The position numbers were made by a program, and so were the translations under genes. Shown here piece by piece: positions 34,250 to 42,611 of a stretch of DNA of 53,076 nucleotides; the first letter of the stretch is position 1; every line of letters starts with the position of its first letter. Origin of the DNA: Kiritimatiellia bacterium (GTDB taxonomy: Bacteria; Verrucomicrobiota; Kiritimatiellia; RFP12; UBA1067); assembly GCA_017406465.1 (NCBI GenBank), contig JAFQYM010000006.1, positions 1 to 53,076 of the forward strand, in the 5' to 3' direction. The notes beneath the pieces are model-generated. The model saw nothing but the letters and a program-made list of their open reading frames with translations, searched no databases and was not told where the DNA came from.

Positions 34250-36372
34250 TTCGTCGCCTCCTCGACCGTCGTGTCGGCGGGGATGGGGATGCGGTGGCCA
34301 GAGGGGAGGATGAGCGTACCGCGCCCGCCGTCGGAGCGGACTTTGACGCCGGAGGCATCCGCACGGACGCGAATCTTCCCAAAAGGCGTCGGGACGTCGC
34401 CCTCCATCCACTCCAGCCCACCGAGGTTCGGCCTCACCTCGTACTCCGCGAAACCCGCTTTCACAGGCTTGACGCCGAAGAAGTATCTACCGATGAGGTA
34501 CACGGGGCTCGCGCCCCAGGCGTGGCAGAGCGACTTTCCGAACCTGCGCCCGTACATCGCGTAATGCTTTTCGCCCGCATCGTCTGGGTTGTACAGTTCC
34601 CAAAAACTCGTCGCGCCCAGATCCAGCATCCCGCCCCAGTACGACTTGATTTCCGACATGACGCGCCGCTGCATGCCGAGTGCGCAGAGCGATTCGAGTT
34701 CGTAGAACCTCATGTACGGCGTCTGTATCTTCATAACCGCGTCGTTCATCAGCACGTTTTCGACAACGCTCTTCTTCTGCGCCTCGTCGAAGTAGCCGTG
34801 GAGTAGCCCGAACACGTTGGGGTAGCGCGTAATCAGCGGATCAGTCCTCCCGTCCTTGTAGATGATGTGCATGAGACCGCCCTTCTTCGCGTTCCAGTAC
34901 CTCGGCACGATTTCGGCACGGAGGATCCCGGCTCGCTCGCGGTAGGATGCTGCGTCCGCCGTCTCGCCGATGCCGTCGGCGACGGATGCCGCCGCTTCGA
35001 GCGCACGGACGAGGAGCATCTGCTCGAAACTCGTAACACCGCCGTAGTTCGGAAGCCGTGCCGGCGCCCAGTCTATGAACATCCAATCGCCCTCGCGGTT
35101 CGCGGGCCGCCCGTCCGCATCGAGCCTCGACAGCGCGAACTCCATGAGCGATTTGAGACGCGGGTAGACCTGCCGTGCAAAATGCGTGTCGCCGGAGTAG
35201 ACGAGATACCTCTCCACTGCGTCGAACCAGTAGAACGTGTAGTCCATGATGCGGTTGAGGTGGACTTTCACTGGATCCTTGCCGCGCAGCGTCCAGAGCG
35301 TGTCGCGGCAGCCGTCGTAGTCCGCGAATGTGTAGTAGTTCATCAGGAAGCTCTGCACGGCGTCGCCGCTCCACGTCCAATGGTCGCGTTTCACGCCCTC
35401 TATGAACACTTCGCGGCATGTGAGTTCCAGCGTGTGCGCGGCCACATCCCAGATCCTGTTCACCACCTCGTCGGAACAGCGGAACGAGCCTTTGAGCGGC
35501 GCGTCCTTCCATTCGTAGTCAATGGAGACGGACGCGACCGCTGCGTCGCCCCCGGCTGGGACGAGGTGGACGTACCTGAACCCCCTCGGCACGGGGTGGC
35601 GGTACTCGTTGGCGGGCGCGAGTTCGACCATCTCCCAACCGTCGAGCGCTCCCGGCCCGGTGTTCGCAAGTTCGACCGCCCGCGCCTCCGCCTCGCTCTC
35701 GGCGAAGATCGCCTTGACGGCGCCGCACCCGGTGACGCCGAATAGCCGCAGATAGCCGTATGTCTCCTCGCCGAAGTCGGCGAGCAGTCCGCCGTCCGCG
35801 CCGCGTTCGACGCGCACTGGGTTCTTTCGCCGTGTCGGGAGCCTCGCGAGGCCCGGCGGCGTCGCGGGGTCGGTGAAGCGTATGCTCGATTCGCACGGGA
35901 GGTCGTCGGAGACATCGCGTGACCAGGTCCAGGTCACCGTCCACGACGAATCGGATTTGAGGTGCTCGCCGCTGATCCAGACTGACGGCGGACGGAGCGC
36001 GTTGTAGATCGCAATTTCGATCTTCACGGCGTTTTTCGGGAGCGTGAAACGGCCTTGGATTGCCGAGGATTCACGGTATGCTCCCTTGGCGTCGGTGTAG
36101 CAGATGGCGGCGGTTCCGTCGCAGCGCACTTCGAGCGGTTCGTCGGCGTCGAGCTTCAGGCCGTCCTTGCGGAAGAGGACGCGGGAGTGGGGTTCGTAGA
36201 GGGGCCAGGAAGGCGTGCGCTGCGCACCCCATTGGAGGCGGCGCGACTGGAGCGAGTTGCCCCACCAGATACCGTAATCACCGGGATACCAGATCCATCT
36301 CGCGCCGCCGCCGGTTTCAGCGCATGCGCACAACCCGACCATGGCCATCGCTATCATCGCCAGTCTCTTCAT
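34246..36372 (-). CDS. Glycoside hydrolase family 78 (alpha-L-rhamnosidase)
   Basis: The 708-residue exported enzyme opens with MKRLAMIAMAMVGLCAC, possibly a lipoprotein-type signal. It has an N-terminal beta-sandwich, the GH78 barrel with IEGVKRDHWTWSGDA carrying acidic catalytic residues, and the usual C-terminal strand domain (GLEWMEGDVPTPFGKIRV). It releases L-rhamnose from rhamnogalacturonan, flavonoid or gellan-type glycans. The start is preceded by AAAGG. It follows the surface-protein gene by 69 bases. Confidence 0.88.
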   Translation of the reverse strand: MKRLAMIAMAMVGLCACAETGGGARWIWYPGDYGIWWGNSLQSRRLQWGAQRTPSWPLYEPHSRVLFRKDGLKLDADEPLEVRCDGTAAICYTDAKGAYRESSAIQGRFTLPKNAVKIEIAIYNALRPPSVWISGEHLKSDSSWTVTWTWSRDVSDDLPCESSIRFTDPATPPGLARLPTRRKNPVRVERGADGGLLADFGEETYGYLRLFGVTGCGAVKAIFAESEAEARAVELANTGPGALDGWEMVELAPANEYRHPVPRGFRYVHLVPAGGDAAVASVSIDYEWKDAPLKGSFRCSDEVVNRIWDVAAHTLELTCREVFIEGVKRDHWTWSGDAVQSFLMNYYTFADYDGCRDTLWTLRGKDPVKVHLNRIMDYTFYWFDAVERYLVYSGDTHFARQVYPRLKSLMEFALSRLDADGRPANREGDWMFIDWAPARLPNYGGVTSFEQMLLVRALEAAASVADGIGETADAASYRERAGILRAEIVPRYWNAKKGGLMHIIYKDGRTDPLITRYPNVFGLLHGYFDEAQKKSVVENVLMNDAVMKIQTPYMRFYELESLCALGMQRRVMSEIKSYWGGMLDLGATSFWELYNPDDAGEKHYAMYGRRFGKSLCHAWGASPVYLIGRYFFGVKPVKAGFAEYEVRPNLGGLEWMEGDVPTPFGKIRVRADASGVKVRSDGGRGTLILPSGHRIPIPADTTVEEATK

Positions 36373-36441
36373 CTATTTGCCTTTCGGATCCGGCAGCACC
36401 TCGTCCAACTATCGATCTGGGGCGCTGCCTTTCCGATTTTG

Positions 36442-38085
36442 TCAGTAAAAACTGATGATCAATCCCGCAGGCTTCACGTTGCAGACGAGTTCTCCAGATG
36501 AATTGACGGTGACCGATTCCAGCCAACTCGGCGCTTCGACGACGTTGATCGTCTTCCCCGTGAAGCTGCCGCTCTGACTCGACGCAATGACGTATGCGCC
36601 TTGTTTCGGTCGCACACCGTCATCCGCCGAAATCTTCACGTTCACAGCACCAATCGTCGTGTTGTTGCCGCCGGAAAACGACAGAACCGGAATGACGAGT
36701 TTCGGCGCCGTCGAGCGCTCGGAGAAATTGAACGCGAGGGTCGTGCCCTCTGAATACAGCGTTAGCGTCCCGCCGAGCGTCACCGTGCCCGATTTCGCAA
36801 CTTTCAGCGTCGGCTGGCCGTTCAGCGTCACGTTGCCGCTCCCGGGCTGGCATCCGGGGTTCACCGCCACAGTACAGGTGTCGTTCGCAATCAGCAACGG
36901 TGCATCGCCGCCGGCCGCATTGAACAGCAGCGTCCCTTTGCCATTGGCACGCAGGATGTTTGCGTGGGTGACGGCTTTGTTCAATGTAATCTTGCGCCCG
37001 ATGGTCTCGTCGTAGTAGTCGGTCGTATTGAATGTGAAGTTGCCATAGTATTTACTACTGCCGTTTTGACCGACATTCAGGTTGGCGTCCACGGCGAAGT
37101 CGGCGGATGGCCGGATCGTGCTGGTTAAAGCAATGCTGCTGGCCTGGATGTAGAAGTCGCTCCCGCTGCTCGCCGTCATGCCGCCCGCTCCCACGACGAG
37201 CGTTCCGCCTTCTGCTACCGAGGACCCTCCGTTCCAGCCGGACAAGACGAATCGTCCGTTCGCATGGAATTGTCTGGCGGCCAAGACGCCGTTTTTCGAG
37301 TTTGAGGACGCGCCGAAGCGGACGTTGGCCGCACCTGTCGCAATTCTGCCCGTCGCCTTGACGACCCCCCGGTTGTCGTATGCGAAGCTATTCGCCTTCA
37401 TTGAGCTAGTCGCGAAGTATGTGGTGGTGTCTGGCGCGCTTACGATGTAATCGCCGTCGATTTCAACCGTCGTGCCGGCATCAAGCTGAAAATTGTTGCA
37501 GCCCTTCACCTCGACGCTGCTGGAAATTGCGAGTTTCGTGCCGGAGTCCCATAGGTGAATCAGTCCGATATTCTTGTTGGCCGTCCAGTCGTCGATTTCA
37601 GCGGTGATCTTGATTTGTCCCGAGAGAGAGAGATAACTCGAGAACTTCGGCTTGTGCATCGTCATCCCGCCGAGATACTTTATGTATGTGCTCGAAATGC
37701 CTGAGGCGGTGATGTCGGCGTCCGTGTCCTCTGCGAAGGCGACGGGGCAGTTGAAGACGTGGTGGACGCCTGAGGCACTGTTCGTGATCGCGAGAAGCCC
37801 CGTGATAGCCTTGCCACCGGAAATCGTCACGAGTGCGCTGCCGGACGGAAATGTGATGGAGTCCGGCGCGAAGGTTGAATCATCGTCGTTCGTCAGCGTC
37901 TGCGCAGTCGTGAGCGAAATGTTTACATTGCCTTCCGTCGGCACCGATCCTGTCGACCAGTTTTCGGCGGTGCCAAGTTTCAGGTCACCTGCATTGCCCG
38001 TCCAGTACGGATCTTCAGCGAACGCGGGAATCGCCGCGCCAACGGCAACCCCCGCCGCACCGAGTATCATGAGCAGTTTTTTCAT
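36442..38085 (-). CDS. Surface protein with autotransporter-type strand repeats (second copy)
   Basis: The 547-residue protein has a signal peptide (MKKLLMILGAAGVAVGAAIPAFAED), an opening WTGNAGDLKLGTAENW typical of autotransporter-associated strand proteins, repetitive beta-helix sequence, and a tail SSGELVCNVKPAGLIISFY matching the tail of the protein at 19091. ATG 38085 follows AGAAAGGA. It heads the GH78-MBL-LamG/EEP operon, an arrangement that parallels the 19091 operon: surface protein first, hydrolases behind. The leader is about 430 bases, with hairpins and a small gene. Confidence 0.8.
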   Translation of the reverse strand: MKKLLMILGAAGVAVGAAIPAFAEDPYWTGNAGDLKLGTAENWSTGSVPTEGNVNISLTTAQTLTNDDDSTFAPDSITFPSGSALVTISGGKAITGLLAITNSASGVHHVFNCPVAFAEDTDADITASGISSTYIKYLGGMTMHKPKFSSYLSLSGQIKITAEIDDWTANKNIGLIHLWDSGTKLAISSSVEVKGCNNFQLDAGTTVEIDGDYIVSAPDTTTYFATSSMKANSFAYDNRGVVKATGRIATGAANVRFGASSNSKNGVLAARQFHANGRFVLSGWNGGSSVAEGGTLVVGAGGMTASSGSDFYIQASSIALTSTIRPSADFAVDANLNVGQNGSSKYYGNFTFNTTDYYDETIGRKITLNKAVTHANILRANGKGTLLFNAAGGDAPLLIANDTCTVAVNPGCQPGSGNVTLNGQPTLKVAKSGTVTLGGTLTLYSEGTTLAFNFSERSTAPKLVIPVLSFSGGNNTTIGAVNVKISADDGVRPKQGAYVIASSQSGSFTGKTINVVEAPSWLESVTVNSSGELVCNVKPAGLIISFY

Positions 38086-38136
38086 TGTCTTTGTTTTCCT
38101 TTCTGCGTTTGGTTTTAGACAGGATGTCCCGTTTTG

Positions 38137-38215
38137 GCTGGAGTTCAGAGTTGGAGTTGGAGAGTTTCGGGTTCCGGGTTCCGAGTTCGACTCGCCACTC
38201 TGAACTCGAGCTTTT
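38137..38215. repeat. Hairpin of GAGTTGGAG/GGGTTCC units in the leader
   Basis: CTGGAGTTCAGAGTTGGAG with further units faces CACTCTGAACTCGAGC. It lies between the small gene and the surface protein start. Relative of 28267. Confidence 0.65.
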
Positions 38216-38247
38216 CTCTTTGCAATCCTCGAGGCTGAAAATGCAAA

Positions 38248-38306
38248 ACGACAGGCCGCGAGACATCTGCGACCTGTCGTATGAACGGACGCTACAAAGC
38301 GCGTCC
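38248..38306 (-). promoter_or_regulatory. Two leader hairpins upstream of the surface-protein gene
   Basis: ACGACAGG pairs with CCTGTCGT (38248-38280), and GGACGC with GCGTCC (38287-38306, one bulge). They lie between the 40-codon gene and the surface-protein start in the same transcript. They could be attenuation, stability or riboswitch-like structures; no known class was recognised. Confidence 0.4.
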
Positions 38307-38344
38307 TCCCGTTTGGAATAGCGTATAACGCTGCGAAATTCGCG

Positions 38345-38467
38345 TCAGCGGCGTTTTCTTTTGAGTTTACCCCCCCCCCCGACCACCATCTGCGCAACGC
38401 CGTCCAGACGCATTCTCGATGCGCCTGCGGCAATCCTCTCGCGGATGTTATGGAGGGTGGTTGTCAT
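38345..38467 (-). CDS. Small protein (40 residues) containing an 11-G tract
   Basis: Starting at ATG 38467 the frame reads MTTTLHNIRERIAAGASR, then MRLDGVAQMVV, GGGG and KLKRKRR. It lies 48 bases below a predicted transcription start in the leader of the GH78 operon. Eleven consecutive G (38370-38380) encode the glycines, so slippage would change the end of the peptide. The ribosome-binding site is weak (AAGG at distance). It could be a leader peptide, or the 5' remnant of a larger gene; the resemblance to the GGGK stretch at 22944 is noted but may be coincidental. Confidence 0.4.
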   Translation of the reverse strand: MTTTLHNIRERIAAGASRMRLDGVAQMVVGGGGKLKRKRR

Positions 38468-38521
38468 GGGAGTTATCCGCCTTCGTTCAAGGGCGCAGTA
38501 CCCTACGGAAAGTATTGTTGC

Positions 38522-38550
38522 ATTTTACCAAAACCGCGTTGCGATTACAA
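38522..38550 (-). promoter_or_regulatory. Promoter of the GH78/surface-protein operon
   Basis: TTGTAA (38545-38550), 17 bases, TAAAAT (38522-38527) on the minus strand, just downstream of the SIS gene stop. The stretch 38086-38553 (468 bases) holds this promoter, the small gene, two hairpins and the repeat hairpin. Confidence 0.55.
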
Positions 38551-38553
38551 TCA

Positions 38554-39306
38554 CTACAGGCACTTGACGAGCGGCTTGTACTTGGCAAGGTATGCCGCGT
38601 TCTTCTCGTCGCCACCGGGCGCATTCGCGGAGTTCCACACCGGCGGCACGATCCCGCGCTCCACGCACTGGCGGCAGCACTCGATTTCGAGAAGATGCGC
38701 AATCGTGAAGTCGACAACATTCGAAACGGGGCCGATGGGCGTGGTCATTCCGGGAACCGTCACCACCGCATCGCCGACGGGGTTGTAGTCGTCGATGCAG
38801 ACGTCCGCGTAGTCGAACAGGTTCTTGCCGTTCGGGTGGCGGATGAAGTGGTCCTTCGGCATTTCATTCTGCCAGTACGAGGAGGCGACGGCGATGATCT
38901 TGCAGCCGCGCTTCTTGCATTCCTCCGCCGCGTCGATGGTCGCGGGGTTGATGCCGATGTTGTGGAAGAAGAGGACGACATCCCCTTTCTTCACGTCGTA
39001 GTACTTCACGATGGACGCGCCGAAGTTGACGGTGCGCTCCAGCGCGAGATACTTGAGCGCCTGGTTGAAGACGGAAAGCGCCGTCTCCATCATCGGATTG
39101 ATGTTGGCGAGTCCGCCCGCGCGGAAGAACATTTCGCCCATCGCGAGCGTCGTGTGCCCGCCGCCCGCATAGACGTTGATGAGCTTGTCGTCGGCAATGG
39201 CGTCAGCCATCAGCTTCGCGGCGGCCTTGATGTTTTGCTCCTGCTTCTCGGCGACCTCCTTGATGTTGGCGACCGCCTTGTCGATGTATCCAAAGTCGTT
39301 CAGCAT
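38554..39306 (-). CDS. SIS-domain protein (UPF0309-like sugar isomerase/phosphate-binding)
   Basis: The 250-residue cytoplasmic protein has a SIS fold: LINVYAGGGHTTLAMGEMFFRAGGL near residue 45 and DVVLFFHNIGINPATIDAAEECKKRG near 105. It ends GIVPPVWNSANAPGGDEKN, shared with its paralog at 41907 (GVTPPIYTSGNVEGGMARN). Such proteins bind or isomerise phosphosugars. ATG 39306 follows AGGGAG, and its promoter has the TTGGCGGAA-type operator (site 5), as does the operon containing the paralog. Confidence 0.82.
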   Translation of the reverse strand: MLNDFGYIDKAVANIKEVAEKQEQNIKAAAKLMADAIADDKLINVYAGGGHTTLAMGEMFFRAGGLANINPMMETALSVFNQALKYLALERTVNFGASIVKYYDVKKGDVVLFFHNIGINPATIDAAEECKKRGCKIIAVASSYWQNEMPKDHFIRHPNGKNLFDYADVCIDDYNPVGDAVVTVPGMTTPIGPVSNVVDFTIAHLLEIECCRQCVERGIVPPVWNSANAPGGDEKNAAYLAKYKPLVKCL

Positions 39307-39339
39307 GGTATTTCTCCCTGTCCTGTATGGATGGGTCGA

Positions 39340-39405
39340 ATTATACCATAAGCTATCGTCTAAAGGAATAATTAATCAGCCAAAAAAACATCACCATTCC
39401 GACAA
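39340..39405 (-). promoter_or_regulatory. SIS gene promoter with operator (site 5)
   Basis: Half-sites TTGTCGGAA (from 39405) and TTGGCTGA (from 39383); TATAAT at 39340-39345. Offsets to the -10 are 60 and 38. The spacer 39406-39501 shows nothing else. Confidence 0.7.
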
Positions 39406-39501
39406 TGTCAGACCCGACAGATAAGATAGCTCCATATATTCTTGCCCAACCACGCGGAAAGACGCACCGCAGTCCGCTCGGCTGTGGTCGAATGCTCCTA
39501 C

Positions 39502-40863
39502 CTACCCCGTGACGATAAACGGCGTCATGTAGAACGGCAGAAGCACAACGCCTTCCTTCTCCGAATAGTCGCCGTCATGGACGAGGTAAGGCGTTGAAAG
39601 GAACTGCCGGTATTTCGCACAGTACTTTCGCAGCGAACTGAATGTATAGTTGCGCCCGCTCTTGACCTCCACGGGCGAGACGTTGTGCCGCCTTGTAAGT
39701 GTCGGCTTATCGACAAGGAAGTCGATCTCCATCCTGCTCTGCGCGTCGCGGCGGTCTGAGTTTGAATAGAAGAACAGCGAATGTCCCGCGTCCCTGATCA
39801 TCTGCGCCACGACGTTCTCAACAAGCATCCCCTCGTTGATCTCAAGCCGCTCCGAGAGTATGCGGTTGTGGATGTCCTCCGCCAGGAGCTCCCTTTCGTC
39901 AAAGGCCATGCTGACGAGAAGTCCGGTGTCAGCAAGATAGCACTTAAGCGCCGAGCGGTCGGCATTCAGACTGAACCCCACGTTGGGCTCGCTCGCAGCA
40001 TACGCGACGTTGACCGTCATCGCCTCCTTCAGCCACTCGAACGCCGCCTCGTAGTCACGCATTTTTGCGCCGGATTCTACTTCGGACAGCACAAACTTCT
40101 TTTCGTGCCGCGAGAGCTGCGACGGTATCGCGTTGAACACGGCGGATATCTTGTGCCTGAACGCCCCGCCGTACTTGTGGATGTCCGCCCTGTAGAGGGA
40201 CAGGATGTCGCGCTTCACCGCATCGACCCTACCAAGGTTGTGCGAAGCGTTGAACTCGGCGACGGCCTGCGGCATCCCGCCCACGACAAGATACTGCCTG
40301 AACAAGTCCATCAGCGTGTCGTTCATCTCCCGTCCAAGAGGAGTTTTTTCGCGAAAGCACTTTGAAATCAGCGGCATGGCCGTCTCGTTGCCACAGGCCC
40401 AAAGGAACTCCTCGAAATCCATCGGATACATCTTCACCCGCCTCTCTTCGGAGGGAATGACGATGTCCTTGACATTCTTGTTGATGGATATCAGCGACCC
40501 TGTTTCAAGATAATGATACCGCCCGTCCTTCACGAGATGCTTGATTGCCTCCCGCGCCCTTGGAAATTTCTGGACTTCGTCAAATATGACAAGGCCGTTC
40601 CCCTTAGGAAGGTCAACATGGAACTCGGTAAAGAGGTACATGAAGAACTTGTCAAGGTCGCCAAGGTATTCATTGAAGTATTTCTTCACCTTGGGCTTTA
40701 CGACAGAAAAGTCAATGAGCAGATACGCCGCATATTCACGCTTGGCGAACTCCTCGGCGATATAGCTCTTCCCGACACGTCGTGCTCCATCGAGCATGAT
40801 TGCCGTTTTCCCATTGCTGTCCTTCTTCCATTTCAGCAAGGTATCGTAGATTTTTCTGCGCAT
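39502..40863 (-). CDS. AAA-family ATPase (AAA_14 + DUF4143 type)
   Basis: The 453-residue protein has Walker A GARRVGKS near residue 27, Walker B LVIFDEVQKFPRA, TGSLIS sensor, and a DUF4143 C-terminus with MEIDFLVDKP and SPVEVKSG (PD-(D/E)XK-like). ATG 40863 follows AGAAAGGA; the in-frame TTG six codons upstream is less likely. It has its own promoter with three 34-base-period repeats. Role unknown; related in family to the gene at 6030. Confidence 0.85.
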   Translation of the reverse strand: MRRKIYDTLLKWKKDSNGKTAIMLDGARRVGKSYIAEEFAKREYAAYLLIDFSVVKPKVKKYFNEYLGDLDKFFMYLFTEFHVDLPKGNGLVIFDEVQKFPRAREAIKHLVKDGRYHYLETGSLISINKNVKDIVIPSEERRVKMYPMDFEEFLWACGNETAMPLISKCFREKTPLGREMNDTLMDLFRQYLVVGGMPQAVAEFNASHNLGRVDAVKRDILSLYRADIHKYGGAFRHKISAVFNAIPSQLSRHEKKFVLSEVESGAKMRDYEAAFEWLKEAMTVNVAYAASEPNVGFSLNADRSALKCYLADTGLLVSMAFDERELLAEDIHNRILSERLEINEGMLVENVVAQMIRDAGHSLFFYSNSDRRDAQSRMEIDFLVDKPTLTRRHNVSPVEVKSGRNYTFSSLRKYCAKYRQFLSTPYLVHDGDYSEKEGVVLLPFYMTPFIVTG

Positions 40864-40892
40864 TAGTCGATCCTTTCTCAAGGTCTGGGCAT

Positions 40893-41022
40893 ATTATACC
40901 ATGATTTTGGCGAACTGCACAACAGGGGATTGCACCAAATCAAGATTTTTAAAGAGGCATAATCAACACCTTTTCAAGATTTCTTGAACTATTGATCTTG
41001 CACCTTTTCGAGATTTCTTAAG
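40893..41022 (-). promoter_or_regulatory. ATPase promoter with three 34-base-period direct repeats
   Basis: TTGTGC (40917-40922), 18 bases, TATAAT (40893-40898). Plus-strand repeats CACCAAATCAAGATTTTTAA at 40933, CACCTTTTCAAGATTTCTTG at 40967 and CACCTTTTCGAGATTTCTTA at 41001 are spaced 34 and 34 bases. Confidence 0.65.
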
Positions 41023-41056
41023 CGATGTCCCGAATTCATTTGGTTCCTGCAAAATT

Positions 41057-41084
41057 CACCAAAATAACGTCATCATTCCGTTAA
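41057..41084 (-). promoter_or_regulatory. Orphan copy of the TTGGCGGAA-type operator (site 6)
   Basis: TTTAACGGAA (from 41084) and TTGGTGAA (from 41062) keep the 22-base period, but no -10 box lies 60 bases downstream. It sits just beyond the kinase stop and may be a leftover of a promoter displaced by the ATPase gene. Confidence 0.4.
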
Positions 41085-41085
41085 A

Positions 41086-41910
41086 TCAATGGCAGCGGGG
41101 AATCGACGGCATGACATAGCGAGTGGACACGCATTTAGCGGCGGCGGCATTGGCGGCGACGCATGCGTCGCGCAGGCTTTCTCTTTCCGCGAGGCGAACT
41201 GCAAATACGCCGGAGAACGTATCGCCCGCACCAGTAGTGTCGACGACGCGCTCGCAGGGCGCTGCGGGAATTGTTCCGCCTGTGGAGCGTATGCGGCAGC
41301 CCTTTGAGCCAAGGGTTGTGACGACTTCGCCCTGCACATCCCCAAGGGCGGCCTCCTCGAACTCGTTCGGCGTCCAGACTGAGACGGCGTCGCGAATCGC
41401 CACCGGCTGCTTTCGCGCAGGAGCGGGATTGAAAAGAATCTTGACTCCATACTTAACGGCAAGTTCCACAGCTGCAAGGTTAACGGCCTCGGGAACTTCG
41501 TTGTTTAGGAGAAGGACGTCCGCAGTGGCAATCGCACCGGCGAATCCGTCAACGTCCCTCGCCTCGAGCTCCGCGCCAGGATAGACCGTGACGCGCGTCT
41601 CGCCGGTGGCGTCGGTCAGGATCGCGGCGGAGGCCGTCGCATTCTTCTTCGCCGCAAGCACCGCGCGAACGCCCTCCTTCGAGCAGAATTCCTTCAACGG
41701 CTTCACGTCAGACGAAGAGACCGCGCCAAGGAACGACACGGATGCGTCCTGCCGCGCCGCCGCGATGGCCTGGTTGAAGCCCTTGCCGCCCCACTCCTCG
41801 TGAAAGCCGGTCGCATGAATAGTCTCGCCGCCGGAGTGGAAGCGCGGGACATCGAAGAACATCGATTTCCCGACAAGCCCGATCACGGCAATATGCGGAC
41901 CTTTCGTCAC
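41086..41910 (-). CDS. PfkB-family carbohydrate kinase (ribokinase-like)
   Basis: The 274-residue cytoplasmic kinase opens HIAVIGLVGKSMFFDVPRF, has GGKGFNQAIAAARQ near residue 40 and the PfkB signature 2 DTTGAGDTFSGVF near residue 230 with the catalytic aspartate. It phosphorylates a sugar with ATP. Its ATG overlaps the SIS stop (ATGA). As last gene of the MFS, GH-like, SIS, kinase operon it would trap the imported sugar. It is slightly short for the family (about 300). Confidence 0.88.
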   Translation of the reverse strand: MTKGPHIAVIGLVGKSMFFDVPRFHSGGETIHATGFHEEWGGKGFNQAIAAARQDASVSFLGAVSSSDVKPLKEFCSKEGVRAVLAAKKNATASAAILTDATGETRVTVYPGAELEARDVDGFAGAIATADVLLLNNEVPEAVNLAAVELAVKYGVKILFNPAPARKQPVAIRDAVSVWTPNEFEEAALGDVQGEVVTTLGSKGCRIRSTGGTIPAAPCERVVDTTGAGDTFSGVFAVRLAERESLRDACVAANAAAAKCVSTRYVMPSIPRCH

Positions 41911-42611
41911 AGTCGCTTCACTCTCCCGAAGTAGCGTTCTTCAAGCGCGACATTCCGCGCCATTCCACCCTCGACGTTCCCGCTCGTGTAGATCGGCGGC
42001 GTCACACCGCGCGCGAGCGCCTTTTTCGCGCCCTCGATCAACACGCTGTTGAGGATGAACAGCGACGCGTATGTGGAAAGCCCGCCCATCTTCCCGGTGC
42101 CGACCTCGATGACGGCATCCCCGTATGGCACTTTGCAGTCGATTGCGATGTCCGCCTCCGCGAGCATCACACCGCCATGGGACGTGTAGGCCGAGGACGA
42201 AATCGCCACCGTTTTCACGCACGCCGCCTTCGCGGTGCGTAGCATCTCGACGGGCGCGGCGTTCTTGCCGCTTGCGGAGATAACGACGAGAAGGTCTTTT
42301 GCCGAGTCAACCGCTGCACGACGGAACGCCTCTATCGCAATGCCCGGCATCTTCTCCATTCGGCTCGACTTCGCCGCGCCGTCATGGAGCATCAAGTCCT
42401 CGTCCAGAAGCGGCGAGACGCACGCGAGCCCGCCCGCGCGATAGAACGTGTCGAGCGCGGCGAGGTGGGAGTGTCCGCATCCAAAGACGTGAACGAGTCC
42501 GTCGCGGCATATCACCTCTGCAACCGCGTCCGAAGCGGAAGAAAGCGCGTTCGCCTCTTCCGCTTCTATCCGCATCAGAACATCGACGATGTTCTTTATG
42601 TATTCGCTCAC
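41907..42611 (-). CDS. SIS-domain protein, paralog of the 38554 gene
   Basis: The 234-residue protein has SIS blocks LVHVFGCGHSHLAALDTFYRAGGL and LLVVISASGKNAAPVEMLRTAK, and ends GVTPPIYTSGNVEGGMARN. It starts at GTG 42611, overlapping the upstream TGA (GTGA), with AGGAGG eleven bases before. It probably binds or isomerises a phosphosugar in the same pathway as the neighbouring kinase. Confidence 0.85.
   Translation of the reverse strand: MSEYIKNIVDVLMRIEAEEANALSSASDAVAEVICRDGLVHVFGCGHSHLAALDTFYRAGGLACVSPLLDEDLMLHDGAAKSSRMEKMPGIAIEAFRRAAVDSAKDLLVVISASGKNAAPVEMLRTAKAACVKTVAISSSAYTSHGGVMLAEADIAIDCKVPYGDAVIEVGTGKMGGLSTYASLFILNSVLIEGAKKALARGVTPPIYTSGNVEGGMARNVALEERYFGRVKRL

Noticed and set aside
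38085..38433. An N-terminal extension of the surface protein reaching back to 38433
   Set aside because: It begins at a TTG, runs through hairpins and the poly-G tract, and lacks a signal peptide; ATG 38085 has a strong ribosome-binding site and a perfect signal peptide.
40967..41022. CACCTTTTC-type repeats as a replication iteron array
   Set aside because: Only three diverged copies at an ordinary promoter, with no replication initiator gene nearby.
41057..41084. Counting site 6 as an active member of the TTGGCGGAA regulon
   Set aside because: The half-site period is right but no -10 box lies at the conserved distance.
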